The notes under the pieces are model-generated. The model was given only the letters and a program-made list of their open reading frames with translations, did not search any database and was not told where the DNA came from. 64,000 nucleotides of DNA, taken from Neurospora tetrasperma FGSC 2508. Taxonomy: Eukaryota > Ascomycota > Sordariomycetes > Sordariales > Sordariaceae. Both the position numbers and the translations under genes were made by a program. Shown here one piece after another: positions 23,145-32,833 of the stretch. The first letter of the stretch is position 1, and the number at the start of each line of letters is the position of its first letter. The stretch is from positions 287,789 to 351,788 of the forward strand of contig NW_009799104.1 of NCBI RefSeq assembly GCF_000213175.1, given 5' to 3'.

Positions 23145-23937
23145 TTTGTTTTTACTACCTAAGATCGGAATTACACGCGACGAAGGTATCGCGAATTCAA
23201 ATCGAGGATGATGAACAGGAGGTTGAATGTGCCAAGATCCGGGGAAGCCTGGAATTGCCTGATGAGTACGATGCGGGGACAGTGTTACTGTACAGTGTTA
23301 TGTTCGCTTATTTACAGTACGTCAGAAAAGACTCAATGACGTCAGTGAAATTGTCCACGAATGTAAACAAAGCCTTCAGTGATCACCATATCCTCTCGGG
23401 AAGCTCCGGGCGACAGTGAATGGTAGCCAATCCTTACTTCACAGATCTTTATGATGATCATCACAAGCGTTGAGATTAACACAATACAGAACGGTTGCCA
23501 AGGCGAGAGTCCGGTAGTATTGCCGTGATGATGGAGAGGACCGAAGCCTTCTTTGGGATCGAAGACGACCTTTCCCCTGATGGTCTTTTTACCAATGTGG
23601 ATCATTTGAAAGATGTACAACGGTCGCATAACTCAACCACGTAAAGTACATGAATGAACATGATATGAACATATATCAAATGTATTGTCCATCTACCTAT
23701 TATCTGCTATCTTGTAGAACAGTACATCTAAACAATCAAAAGCTAAACTCCAAAACTTCCAACCCAGCCATTGCATCCTATATATCTTTCCAGGGTATAG
23801 TCATATCCAATTCATGTCCATCCATATCCATAACCTCCAGACCACTCACCTGAATCCCCAAACAAAACACAATTATTCATAATTCCAACAGGTACCATTA
23901 CTTCCCAAGGGCATCCTCTGCCTTTTCTTCACCCATC
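23145..23937. other. rad10 promoter and neighbour's 3' flank
   Basis: No gene is seen. The first 250 bp upstream of rad10 contain two CRE-like elements. The remainder is probably the 3' untranslated region of the 554-residue protein gene. Confidence 0.55.
23318..23344. promoter_or_regulatory. Paired CRE-like elements upstream of rad10
   Basis: A TACGTCA half-type site (23318-23324) and a perfect palindromic TGACGTCA (23337-23344) lie 174-200 bp upstream of the rad10 start codon. Their ACGTCA cores are 20 bp apart, two helical turns. TGACGTCA is the consensus for CREB/ATF-type bZIP factors. The role here is inferred. Confidence 0.5.
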
Positions 23938-25602
23938 CTACTCCGACCCATACCCCCTATCCCCATAATCCCCCGAAAAACTACTCTCACTCCCCTCATC
24001 ACTCCCCTCACCATTCTCCTCACCATTCTCCCCCCTCCCCTCAAAAGCCTCGACACTCAACTCATCATAAATCCTATACAAAGCACTCAACCACGTCTCC
24101 AACATGGTCTTGACCGTCTTCCTATCCTTTTTCGAGTCCTCCCCATCTTTCTCTTCTCCTTCCTGCTCCAGCTGCTGCTGCCGCTGCCGCTCCCGCATCA
24201 ACAGCTCCTCCTTCAACTTCTCATACCCCTCAATCATCACCCACACCTGCAACGCCGCCGTTTCCGTCGACAGTTTATTTTCTGTCCCTTTAGTCGCGTG
24301 TCGGTTCTGTCTGCGTCTTAACCCTGGCATCAAGTGCGATGAGAGGTCCCTGGTGAGGAGGTCGAGGCAGATTTGGAGGGACAAGTCTTTTTGGACTATG
24401 GGCGGGGGAGTCGGCGAGGTCCTGGACGTGGTTGTGGATGTGGATGTGGCCGGAAACGTGGGCGTAGAGGTAGAGGTAGACGTAGATCTTGACGCGGGCG
24501 TGGACCTGGATGTAGACCTGGACGTGCACGCGGACGTAGACATGGGTGTGGGCGTGGATGTAGTCGACGGGGACGTAAATGTGAAGGTGGGGGTGGATGC
24601 AGACGTGGGCGTAGATGAGGACGTGGACGAGGAGGACGTGGACGGGGGGAGGGAATAGTCGGAGATTGAGTGTGAGAATGAGGGGGGCCGAGGAGGAGGA
24701 GGAGGAGCAAATTCTGGCTTGAAGTCAATGCCTTCTTCGTCGATAGCTACCAGGGTGTCGGCGTCTGATCGGAGGGATGGTTCTGGTTGCAGACTTTGAC
24801 TGTTGGGAGCAGTCGGTGGTGGGTGCACATGGGCAAAGAGGGATACTTGAGGGGGGACGTTCTGGCTGTTGACGTTCCCAGTGTGATAATTGAGAGGGGC
24901 TATGCTACCTCTACGCGGAATGGCTGGTTGTGACTGCTCTTCTCGTAGTGACGAGCTGGCTTTCTTTCTCCTCAGCCTCTCCCGGGCAATAAGAGTTGGG
25001 TCTGACCAAGTGGGGGCCAAGAGGGAGGAGCTGGGGGAATCGAGGAGGGCCCGATATTCTTCGGCGAGTAGCGAGGCGCTGAAACGCCCCTCGTTTGCTA
25101 GGGCGTTTCGTGGTCGAGGAATGTTTGCACTTTCCAGCTGGCCGATGAATAAGATGGGTGTTTTTGCGCGCCGTTTTGGTGAGACTTGAGACGCCGGGGA
25201 CAAGAAACCACTGCGGTCTGCATCGCTGACGGCAAGGTGGGAGAACTCCGGAATGATTCCGGCGGGTGGAAGTGGCCCGGGGAGATCTTCAGGTCCCGGT
25301 TGTACCCGCGGAAAAGATGACCATGGGTATTCCAACCATTCTCGCCCTTTGAATTCCGGTGAGACTGTCACGGGAGGCAGATGTGGGGGTGCTGCTGTGA
25401 TGGTAATGCTGATGTCGGCAGTGGTGTTGCGGTGTTTTGAGGACTTGCTCTTGCCGTGAGTGTCCGATACCACCCTCCTCGAATCATCTTTGCGTTTCTG
25501 CCTCGAGACAGGTTTCCGAAGTTTGCTCCTCACTTTGGGCACCTTCTTGTTGGTGCAGGTCAGGAAGTGGAAGGCCTCTCTTGTTCGTTCCATTGCTGGC
25601 AT
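23938..25602 (-). CDS. Conserved-looking low-complexity fungal protein, function unknown
   Basis: I cannot name a family. The gene is a single exon of 554 residues starting at the ATG at 25602. Residues 20-62 are very basic (KLRKPVSRQKRKDDSRR, KSKSSKHR), a likely nuclear signal. The segment at about 83-160, with WLEYPWSSFPRV and AKTPILFIGQLESANIPRP, looks ordered and possibly conserved. Residues 298-310 are poly-Pro, and 320-400 are a Ser/Thr/Pro tract built from short repeats. Residues 404-520 are predicted helical (LQICLDLLTRDLSSHL, ALQVWVMIEGYEKLKEELL, MLETWLSALYRIYDEL) with a Gln/Glu coiled-coil-like stretch. The C-terminus is Gly/Glu/Ser-rich and acidic. A nuclear or scaffold role is only a guess. 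Confidence 0.8.
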   Translation of the reverse strand: MPAMERTREAFHFLTCTNKKVPKVRSKLRKPVSRQKRKDDSRRVVSDTHGKSKSSKHRNTTADISITITAAPPHLPPVTVSPEFKGREWLEYPWSSFPRVQPGPEDLPGPLPPAGIIPEFSHLAVSDADRSGFLSPASQVSPKRRAKTPILFIGQLESANIPRPRNALANEGRFSASLLAEEYRALLDSPSSSLLAPTWSDPTLIARERLRRKKASSSLREEQSQPAIPRRGSIAPLNYHTGNVNSQNVPPQVSLFAHVHPPPTAPNSQSLQPEPSLRSDADTLVAIDEEGIDFKPEFAPPPPPRPPSFSHSISDYSLPPSTSSSSTSSSTPTSASTPTFTFTSPSTTSTPTPMSTSACTSRSTSRSTPASRSTSTSTSTPTFPATSTSTTTSRTSPTPPPIVQKDLSLQICLDLLTRDLSSHLMPGLRRRQNRHATKGTENKLSTETAALQVWVMIEGYEKLKEELLMRERQRQQQLEQEGEEKDGEDSKKDRKTVKTMLETWLSALYRIYDELSVEAFEGRGENGEENGEGSDEGSESSFSGDYGDRGYGSE

Positions 25603-28444
25603 GGTGTGAGTTGTATGGTGGTGATTTGACGATCAGACAGAGAGAGGACTTCTGGTGATGGTCAGTCAACATGAGAAGAGATAATGGGTGCAACACCGCT
25701 GGGGTAATAATAATAAGGGCACTTCATATTGAATGTGAAGCTTCATCACGAGGGCTGGATTTTGGAAAATATGACGACGTTGGAACGCCCATCATGTCAC
25801 TCGTTTGATAGTGGATGGGGGACCTATGGCGTATTCCCACCCCCATGCCAAAACCGGATTTGGCTTCACTCAGCTCACAGGGCTGGCACCCTGAAGAGGG
25901 TGGTCAGGGAAAAAGGTCCGGGGAAGTGACGCATTGTCATTGGACATTGAATCATTCAACCATTCTGGGCTTCCAGTGTAAAGTCGAAGTCTAGAACGCA
26001 AAAAGATGCTGATTCTGGAACAACCCTTGAAAGCGTTCCTCGATGATCTCCACCAAGTCCCCGTGATCATCCAAGCTTTCTGACGCTTTTCACGGTTCGG
26101 TCCTTGCGGTAGTGTAGTTGATCGATGATCCGTACACGTGTATCGATTCCACTTATGCAGGAACGGAGGTAATTACTGTGTAAAAAAAGCAGGGAGAGCC
26201 TTCATCGTAACGGCCATCTCGATTGACGACACCGACGGGGCGAGGTTGAATGTGGAGCTGTGTGCTCATCAACGGTTTCTCGGCCACAAAAAGAAAAGGT
26301 CCAAGTTGCTGGTAATTGTTAGTGCATCTCGACGGTGTCAACCCTAACCCCAACATATGTGCCTGTCCATGACTGTCCAATGAGGTCATGTTGCGAGGCT
26401 TCCCCCAGATTCTTGGAACTGCTCAGAGACATTGTTTGAGGCGTTGAAGTCTGGTACCTTGGGGTAGATGCGTAACTGTCTGAGATATCATAGAAATAAG
26501 AATTGTGAGACCAGAGCCTCCACCTCTGCTGGCATGTAACGTGCCAGCTTGGAGGGAGGCTAGGCTCTACAAGAAACAGCGATGGGCTGACGACCAACTG
26601 GGCTATTACTTGTACCAAATGAAGGTAATTCATTGCCACTCCGGAAAACCATGTTTAAAAGTTATATCCCAGCAACGGTATGGATATATAAAAAAGAAAA
26701 GGGCACCTCGTGAATTGGGCGATCTCTGGAGGTGGCAATGTCTTCACTTCCCAGGTGCCAATCTGTACGGGAAATGATACACATAATCATAGTACACATC
26801 ACCCCTGGTTTGTTCGTTAGCTTGGTACCTACTTACAAGGGTCTTGAACGGGGGGAACGACAAAGAGTAAATGCCTTATAATTATACCGATTATAGAAGG
26901 TAATAAAGTGAGAATTGTAATTGATTGGTGATTCTAGTAGTTTTAAGCTAGAATAAGAGGTTTGTGTGCGTGTGTGTGAATCCCTTCTGTCAACTCGTTC
27001 TAACGTTGAAATTTAGCGATTTCGGCCAATCAAATCGCACGAATAGACCTTTCTAACCGCATCACCCCCCTGTGGAAGGATGTGGGGCGTGTCCCGCGCT
27101 AACAAACAAACCAGCATTGATGTGTAGAACTTTAGTTTTCTGTAGTACCACTAGCTCCTCGGCTGTACCACGCTGCCCTTTCATATGATGCAAAACGAGG
27201 CTGTGAGCAGACGATCCAACAACACAAGGTTTCTAGAAATCTTCCATGACGATCAAGCAACCGTGACCTAGTAAAGCGGCGAACATTTTCCAACAGATCA
27301 CAGCAGATCGACCTGAGTTTTGACTTGTGAGCTCAGTTGCAAGTCTATTATCCTTAGGCACATGAAAATCAAGGCATCAAATTTACTATCTTCTACACCT
27401 AGACTGTCCGGAGTTTGGGTCCCGTCATTCGAAGCAAGATTCAAAGTTGGGTTTGTTAATTGTTGCTCGTGATGGCAAATTAAAGTTTGGATTGATGAGA
27501 CCGAAGCCTAGAGGTACTGTACCAATTTGGTCTTTTGCACAGACTCATCTCACTCGTGTAAACAGATGTCGTACCTCATCCGCTTTGACAGCCTGTCGTA
27601 TCGTGCCCCTGGACGATCCGAACGCGGTCACTGACCAAGTGTTCGCAGATAATCGCCAGTTGCATGGCGCCGTTCCTGAGAATGACGATATTCACGTGTA
27701 TTGTGTAAGTCTTGACTCGTTCGACTCAACTCACATACCTAACTTACCTCTACTCATCAATGACTCGAGATGGGAGCACATTTTTTCCTCCCAAAATACT
27801 CTTGATTGAGTTAGAGGCAGCATTGCCCCAAGTTGGACCTGCCGGAAGAATCCTATTTCGGACGCGATGCCTGCGATATCTTCAATGTCTGGTGACTTTG
27901 CGACCCTTGATAGCTTCTTCCCAAGAAGCTGAAGGAAGAAAGATGATGGGAATGGTTCAACCTACCACCAGTGACCCCCACTTGGAGGAGCTCTGTCCAG
28001 TATTTATCCATCAATCAGAAGGCTCAATTGGCGACAATATCAGTTTAGCCGAGTACTGGACACAAAGCGAGTTGACATTGGGTAAAAGAAGTCTTGCACT
28101 AACAGACATCCCCGAGGGTAACCCCACCATACCCCTCACAAGTGTCCCCTCTTCCCCAGTTTTCCCCCAGTTTACCCCAGTCTCCAACGGCCTTTAGTGT
28201 AGTGAAGATGACCCACGATGGGCAGCTTTTGGGCCTCGCGAATGATGAACCGAGACCGAGAAAGTATTTCGCTGGTTCGGGGGAATTATTGTTCTGTAGA
28301 CTGAAATACATCTTGTCCCCCAATTCCTCAATGTCGTCGTTGTCGTCGTCGTGAAACAAAGCTGCTTCTGTCTTGCATCTCTCACCACCACCATACCACA
28401 ACCTATTGAGGCCATTTCATACATACCTTGGAAAGACAGTCAAC
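25603..28444. other. Long non-coding stretch with L-galactonate dehydratase promoter
   Basis: About 2.8 kb without a supportable coding gene. Open frames reach 161 codons but lack domains, splice context or Neurospora-like codon bias. The right 300 bp hold the promoter of the dehydratase gene, with three CRE-1-type motifs. A telomere-repeat-like motif (CAACCCTAACCCC) sits at 26339-26351. A noncoding RNA gene cannot be excluded. Confidence 0.5.
28154..28180. promoter_or_regulatory. Three phased CreA/CRE-1 motifs
   Basis: CCCCAG occurs at 28154, 28165 and 28175 (CTGGGG on the other strand), matching the SYGGRG consensus of the fungal carbon catabolite repressor CreA/CRE-1. The spacing of 10-11 bp puts all three on one face of the helix, 265-290 bp upstream of the dehydratase start codon. 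Confidence 0.55.
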
Positions 28445-29894
28445 ATGTCCGACCAAGAAATCACAATAACGGGCTGGACCACCCGCGATGTCCGCTTCCC
28501 CACCTCTCTCGACAAGACGGGTTCCGACGCCATGAACGCCGCAGGCGACTACTCGGCCGCTTACTGCATTCTCCAGACTGATTCCAAGTATACCGGACAT
28601 GGCATGGTTCGTCCTTTCTCTTCCCGTTGTTCCCAATGTTTTCCCCTTTTCAAGAAAAGGAATAAAAAAATCATATAAACTAACACAATCTCTTTGACAG
28701 ACCTTCACCATCGGCCGCGGCAACGACATCGTCTGCTCCGCCATCAACCACGTCGCCGACCGCATCCGCGGCCGCACCCTCTCCTCTCTCGTGTCCAACT
28801 GGGGCCAAACCTGGCGCCACCTCGTCAACGACTCGCAACTGCGCTGGATCGGCCCAGAAAAGGGCGTGATCCACCTCGCCTTGGGCGCCGTCGTCAACGC
28901 CCTCTGGGACCTATGGGCCAAAGTGCTGGGCAAACCCGTGTGGCGGATCGTCTCCGAAATGTCGCCCGACGAGTTTGTACGGTGTATTGATTTTCGGTAC
29001 ATCACGGACGCCATCACTCCTGAAGAGGCAGTGGAGATGTTGAAGGAGACTGAAAAGACCAAGACCGAAAGAATCAAAGACGCGGAGGCGAATAGGGCCG
29101 TGCCGGCGTATACGACGAGTGCGGGGTGGTTGGGGTACGGGGAGGATAAGATGAGGGCGTTGTTAAGGGAGACGATGGAGAAGGGGTACAAGCATTTCAA
29201 GCTCAAGGTGGGCGGTAGTGTTGAGCAGGATAAGAGACGGCTGGGGATCGCGAGGGAGGTGATTGGGTATGATAAGGGGAATGTCCTGATGGTGGATGCA
29301 AACCAGGTCTGGAGCGTGCCGGAGGCGATTGAGTACATGAAGGAGCTGAAGGAGTTTAAGCCGTGGTTCATTGAGGAGCCGACGAGCCCGGATGATATTT
29401 TGGGTCACAAGGCGATCAGGGAGGCGCTGAAGGAGTATGGGATTGGGGTGGCTACGGGCGAGATGTGTCAGAACAGGGTGGTGTTCAAGCAGCTGTTGAT
29501 GAGCGGGGCGATTGATGTGTGCCAGATTGATGCGTGCCGGATGGGAGGCGTCAATGAGGTGTTGGCGGTGTTGCTGATTGCGAAGAAGTATGGCGTGCCG
29601 ATCGTGCCGCATTCGGGCGGTGTTGGGTTGCCTGAGTATACGCAGCACTTGAGCACGATCGACTATGTGGTGGTGAGCGGGAAGAAGTCGGTGTTGGAGT
29701 ATGTGGATCATCTTCATGAGCACTTTTTGTATCCGTCGGTCATCAAGGATGGGTACTATCAGACCCCCACCGAGCCTGGGTATTCCGTGGAGATGAAGGC
29801 GGACAGCATGGATCGGTTCGAGTATCCTGGTGGTGAGAAAAGCTGGTGGAGGACTGAGGAGGCCAAGCCTATTCTCGAGGGACCCAAGTTCTAG
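28445..29894 (+). CDS. lgd1: L-galactonate dehydratase (enolase superfamily)
   Basis: Converts L-galactonate to 2-keto-3-deoxy-L-galactonate, the second step of fungal D-galacturonate (pectin) catabolism. Two exons, 28445-28606 and 28701-29894 (94-bp intron, GTTCGT donor), give 451 residues. The protein closely resembles my recollection of Trichoderma reesei LGD1, sharing RDVRFPTSLDKTGSDAMNAA and GYYQTPTEPGYSVEMK. Mandelate-racemase-subgroup residues are present: the KxK motif at 221/223, metal ligands near D253, E279 and E308, and the D331/H358 dyad. Spacing from D253 to E279 equals that in bacterial L-fuconate dehydratase. The stop codon is 65 bp from the convergent deaminase stop. L-fuconate or L-rhamnonate activity is possible for this superfamily, but the fungal subgroup favours L-galactonate. 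Confidence 0.93.
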
Positions 29895-29959
29895 CCAAAA
29901 GCTAGCGATGTAGCGATAGATTGAAAATCATGGGTTGATGTTCGTCTTCTTGGTGTTGT

Positions 29960-30466
29960 TCACTCCTTGACGTGCCCAGCTGTAGCAACGTCCAAAATCT
30001 CCTTTTCCATTCCCTCGACATGAACAACCTCGATGCCGGCGTCCTTCAGAGACTTCCTCCCCGTGTTTTCCTGAACAAATTTTTCAGGTTCCAGAATCCC
30101 AACATAGACCGTCTTGATACATCCAGCCAGCCTCAGCACCCTCTCCACACATGGCAAGTTCCCGCTCAAGCGCTTGGAGCACGGCTCAACAGTGGTGTAG
30201 AGAGCCAAGTCTGAGGGCAGGACCTCACCCAGCTTCTCCTCGGGGACACCATGCTGATGGGCCAGTTTCATGAAACAACATTGTTCGGCATGCGTGTTGC
30301 CTTCTAGTTCCAAGGTGTACCCGGTCGCCAGAATGGTGTTGGAGGGGACATCCACGACGACGGCTCCCACCCGGTAGTTGGTAGGTTTTGGAGGCGACTT
30401 TTGGGCCAAGGAGAGGGCCAGGCGCATGAATTCCTTGTGGTCTCCTGGTTGGATTGAGGACGCCAT
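29960..30466 (-). CDS. Cytidine-deaminase-fold protein (DRAP deaminase/Rib2-like)
   Basis: Zinc-dependent deaminase, a single exon of 168 residues. The zinc and catalytic motif is THAE (H59, E61), followed by VEPCSKRLSGNLPCVERV with C96 and C106 as the zinc cysteines. The wide Cys-Cys spacing and the EPCSxRLSGNxPC signature resemble the riboflavin-pathway DRAP deaminase domain of Rib2, not classical cytidine deaminase (PCxxC). The N-terminus starts at MASSIQPGDHKEFMRLAL; an upstream extension of the frame lacks an ATG. Riboflavin synthesis is a reasonable guess, but nucleotide or tRNA deamination is not excluded. The gene is convergent with lgd1 and divergent from the J-protein gene. Confidence 0.85.
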   Translation of the reverse strand: MASSIQPGDHKEFMRLALSLAQKSPPKPTNYRVGAVVVDVPSNTILATGYTLELEGNTHAEQCCFMKLAHQHGVPEEKLGEVLPSDLALYTTVEPCSKRLSGNLPCVERVLRLAGCIKTVYVGILEPEKFVQENTGRKSLKDAGIEVVHVEGMEKEILDVATAGHVKE

Positions 30467-30785
30467 CTTGAGACTTGCTGTTGGTTGATGACGAGGGAAG
30501 AGAGAGGACAATTGGCAGCGCCGAACTGCCAACACCTCGGGGACTTCCACCGGCCCGTCGTTGCCGCTGACAGCTGTCGGTCCAGTCTGTCATTCACAAC
30601 GACATCACAGACCCCACCCCCACATTCACGGACCCCTGTTCAACCGATAAGATAAGCCGCGTCGTCGCGTCTCCCCAGAAGCAGTGATTATTCTAAATCA
30701 CCAACTGAACAATCGATCGCATCGCATCGTCAGAATTAGAATATCCGCGTATTTTCGAAACCTGGTTGTACATTTTCAGGTCAAA
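30467..30785. promoter_or_regulatory. Shared divergent promoter, deaminase and J-protein genes
   Basis: Only about 319 bp separate the two divergent start codons, so control elements are probably shared. A tandem GATAAGATAAG at 30646-30656 matches paired GATA-factor sites (NIT2/AreA- or White-Collar-type). No TATA box is obvious on either strand. Confidence 0.55.
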
Positions 30786-31960
30786 ATGCCACGTCCCAGC
30801 AAAAAAGCCGCGAAACCGCCTTCCGACTCCGGCGAAGATGACCACGACGAACATGACCTCTCCGACGTCGAAGAACCCCCCACCATCGACCCTTATGAGG
30901 TCCTTGGTCTCGAGCGCGATGCGACAGCCGACCAGATCAAGACTGCGTATCGGAAGTCTGCGTTGAAGAACCATCCTGGTATGTTTCCATTTCCCTTTTC
31001 CATCTCCATTCCCAATTCCCTTTTGCCTCTTCTCCTCCAGTCCTCACCCCTCCTCTTCTCCCACCAGCATCTTCCCTCATCCTTCTTTCCACTATTGCTT
31101 CCTCATACCACTATGCTAACCCCATCTCCATTTATGTAGACAAAGTTCCAGCCGAACAAAAGGACTCCGCCACCGCCAAATTCCAACAAATCGCCCTCGC
31201 CTACGCCATCCTTTCCTCTCCCACCCGCCGCCAACTCTACGACACCACAGGCTCCACCTCCGAAACCCTCGCTTCCGATGACGGTTTCAACTGGGCCGAA
31301 TACTACAAGTCCTGTTTCGCCGATTCCATCTCCCCCGATACCATCGAAGCCTTTGCCAAGTCGTACAAAAACTCCGACGAGGAACGAGCAGATGTCCTGG
31401 CCGCTTACACCGATTTCGAGGGTGACATGGACGGGGTATACGAGACCGTGATGCTCTCCGACGTTCTGGAAGATGATGAGCGGTTTAGGACTTGGATTAA
31501 TGAAGCGATAGAGAAGGGGGAGGTGGAGGCTTATCCGAGTTATACCAAGGAGACGAAGAAGAAGCGGGCGGCGCGAGTAAAGGCTGCGAGGGGCGAGGCT
31601 AAAGAGGCGGAGGAACTTGCCAAGGAGTTGGGAGTTTATGATAAGCTTATGGGTTCCAAAGCTGGAGATGCGAAGACGGCGACAAAGGGAAAGGCGGGGG
31701 CTAAGGGAGGTAAAGGCAAGAAGGACGATGGTGAAGGTGCCCTGGCTGCGTTGATCTTGGCGAGACAGCAGAGTAGGGGGGATATGTTTGATAAGCTCGC
31801 TGAGAAGTATGGAGCTAAGCCGAAGGGGAAGGGAAGCAAGAGGAAGGCGGAGGAGCCACCGGAAATTGATGAGGCGGAGTTTCAGAGGATACAAGCTGGG
31901 TTGGGCAAGGGCAGTTCGTCAAGTGGCGGAACGAAGAAGGCGAAGAAGAGAAAGGCGTAA
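30786..31960 (+). CDS. DNAJC9-like J-domain protein
   Basis: Nuclear Hsp70 co-chaperone of the DNAJC9 type; the human protein is a histone chaperone. Two exons, 30786-30978 and 31140-31960 (161-bp intron with a GCTAAC branch site), give 337 residues. An acidic N-terminus precedes the J domain (about 34-100: DPYEVLGLERDATADQIKTA, then AYRKSALKNHPDK). The HPD triad is split by the intron, with the Asp codon spanning the junction. The middle segment (WAEYYKSCFADSISPDTIEA, YKNSDEERADVLAAY, FEGDMDGVYETVMLS) matches the DNAJC9-specific region. The C-terminus is Lys/Gly-rich with nuclear signals (KGKGSKRKAEE, KKAKKRKA). Confidence 0.93.
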
Positions 31961-32833
31961 GTAAGTGCTTGGTTGTCCGATTTTGGTTCCAGGTGGATGC
32001 AACGGGTCAAAGGGGTTTGGAGTTCCGGTTTCTCGAAATGTTTTGTTGTTTGGTTCAAGTATGGTGTTCTGGTTATGGATGTTTCAAGAATACCAATTAA
32101 GCGTTGCGAGTTTTGTTCAACATCAGCACATCAATCATTCATGCAACAGCAGGTGACTCTGACAAGTGCTGGTTGTTCACAGGTTGGCTAGCTCGAAATA
32201 TGTCTTTACCACATTTTCTTCATACTGCCGATTCTTTTGCTGAACGCTCAGTCCGAGGCAAACCCAGCGAGTTTACCCATGTTTCATTATTCACAAGCGT
32301 CTATTTGTGGGTATCATGACCTTCAACATTAAAACCCTTCCAACTCCTACCTTTCCCATTTCCACCCTCTTCGCCTCTTTATCGGCAACCCTAACCGTCC
32401 CCACCATATTCAACTCCACCTTCGAATCATCATACTTTTCGCTCAGATGCGTCGCAGTCCTTGTGTTGATATCGTGGTTATGGGAAAGTCGAAGCTGCGT
32501 GGGAGAAGGAGGTGAAGTTGAGAAGACTTCGACTTGAAGAGTTCCCCAGTCTTTCTGCCTCCAACGCAGGAAAACAGCTGGTTGCTTCTTCACTCTCAAT
32601 CCATCATTCCACATCTCTTCACTCTCACTTTCCATAGCGAAAGTCTGGTTATGTTCGATTCCTATTACTGCTCAGTAACAAGGAAGTGTATCGCATGGTC
32701 TCCTCGATCATCGGCATACGTCCAGTATTACTGATCGACGGTGTATATCGGTATATTCCAACGCCAACATGCTTAATCACGATCCTCAAATACCCATACT
32801 TAAATCAAAACATCATCTATCTACATCGCGTCA
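31961..32833. other. Non-coding between convergent genes
   Basis: No gene is supported. The stretch lies between the stops of the plus-strand J-protein and the minus-strand protease. It contains AACCCTAACC at 32387-32396. Short frames on both strands have no recognisable domains. Confidence 0.55.

Noticed and set aside
24104-24658. Plus-strand Val/Asp-repeat frame of 184 codons
   Set aside because: It is the mirror of the Ser/Thr-rich coding repeat on the minus strand.
28403-29371. Minus-strand frame of 322 codons
   Set aside because: It is antisense to L-galactonate dehydratase, whose identity is secure; no domain is seen in the antisense translation.
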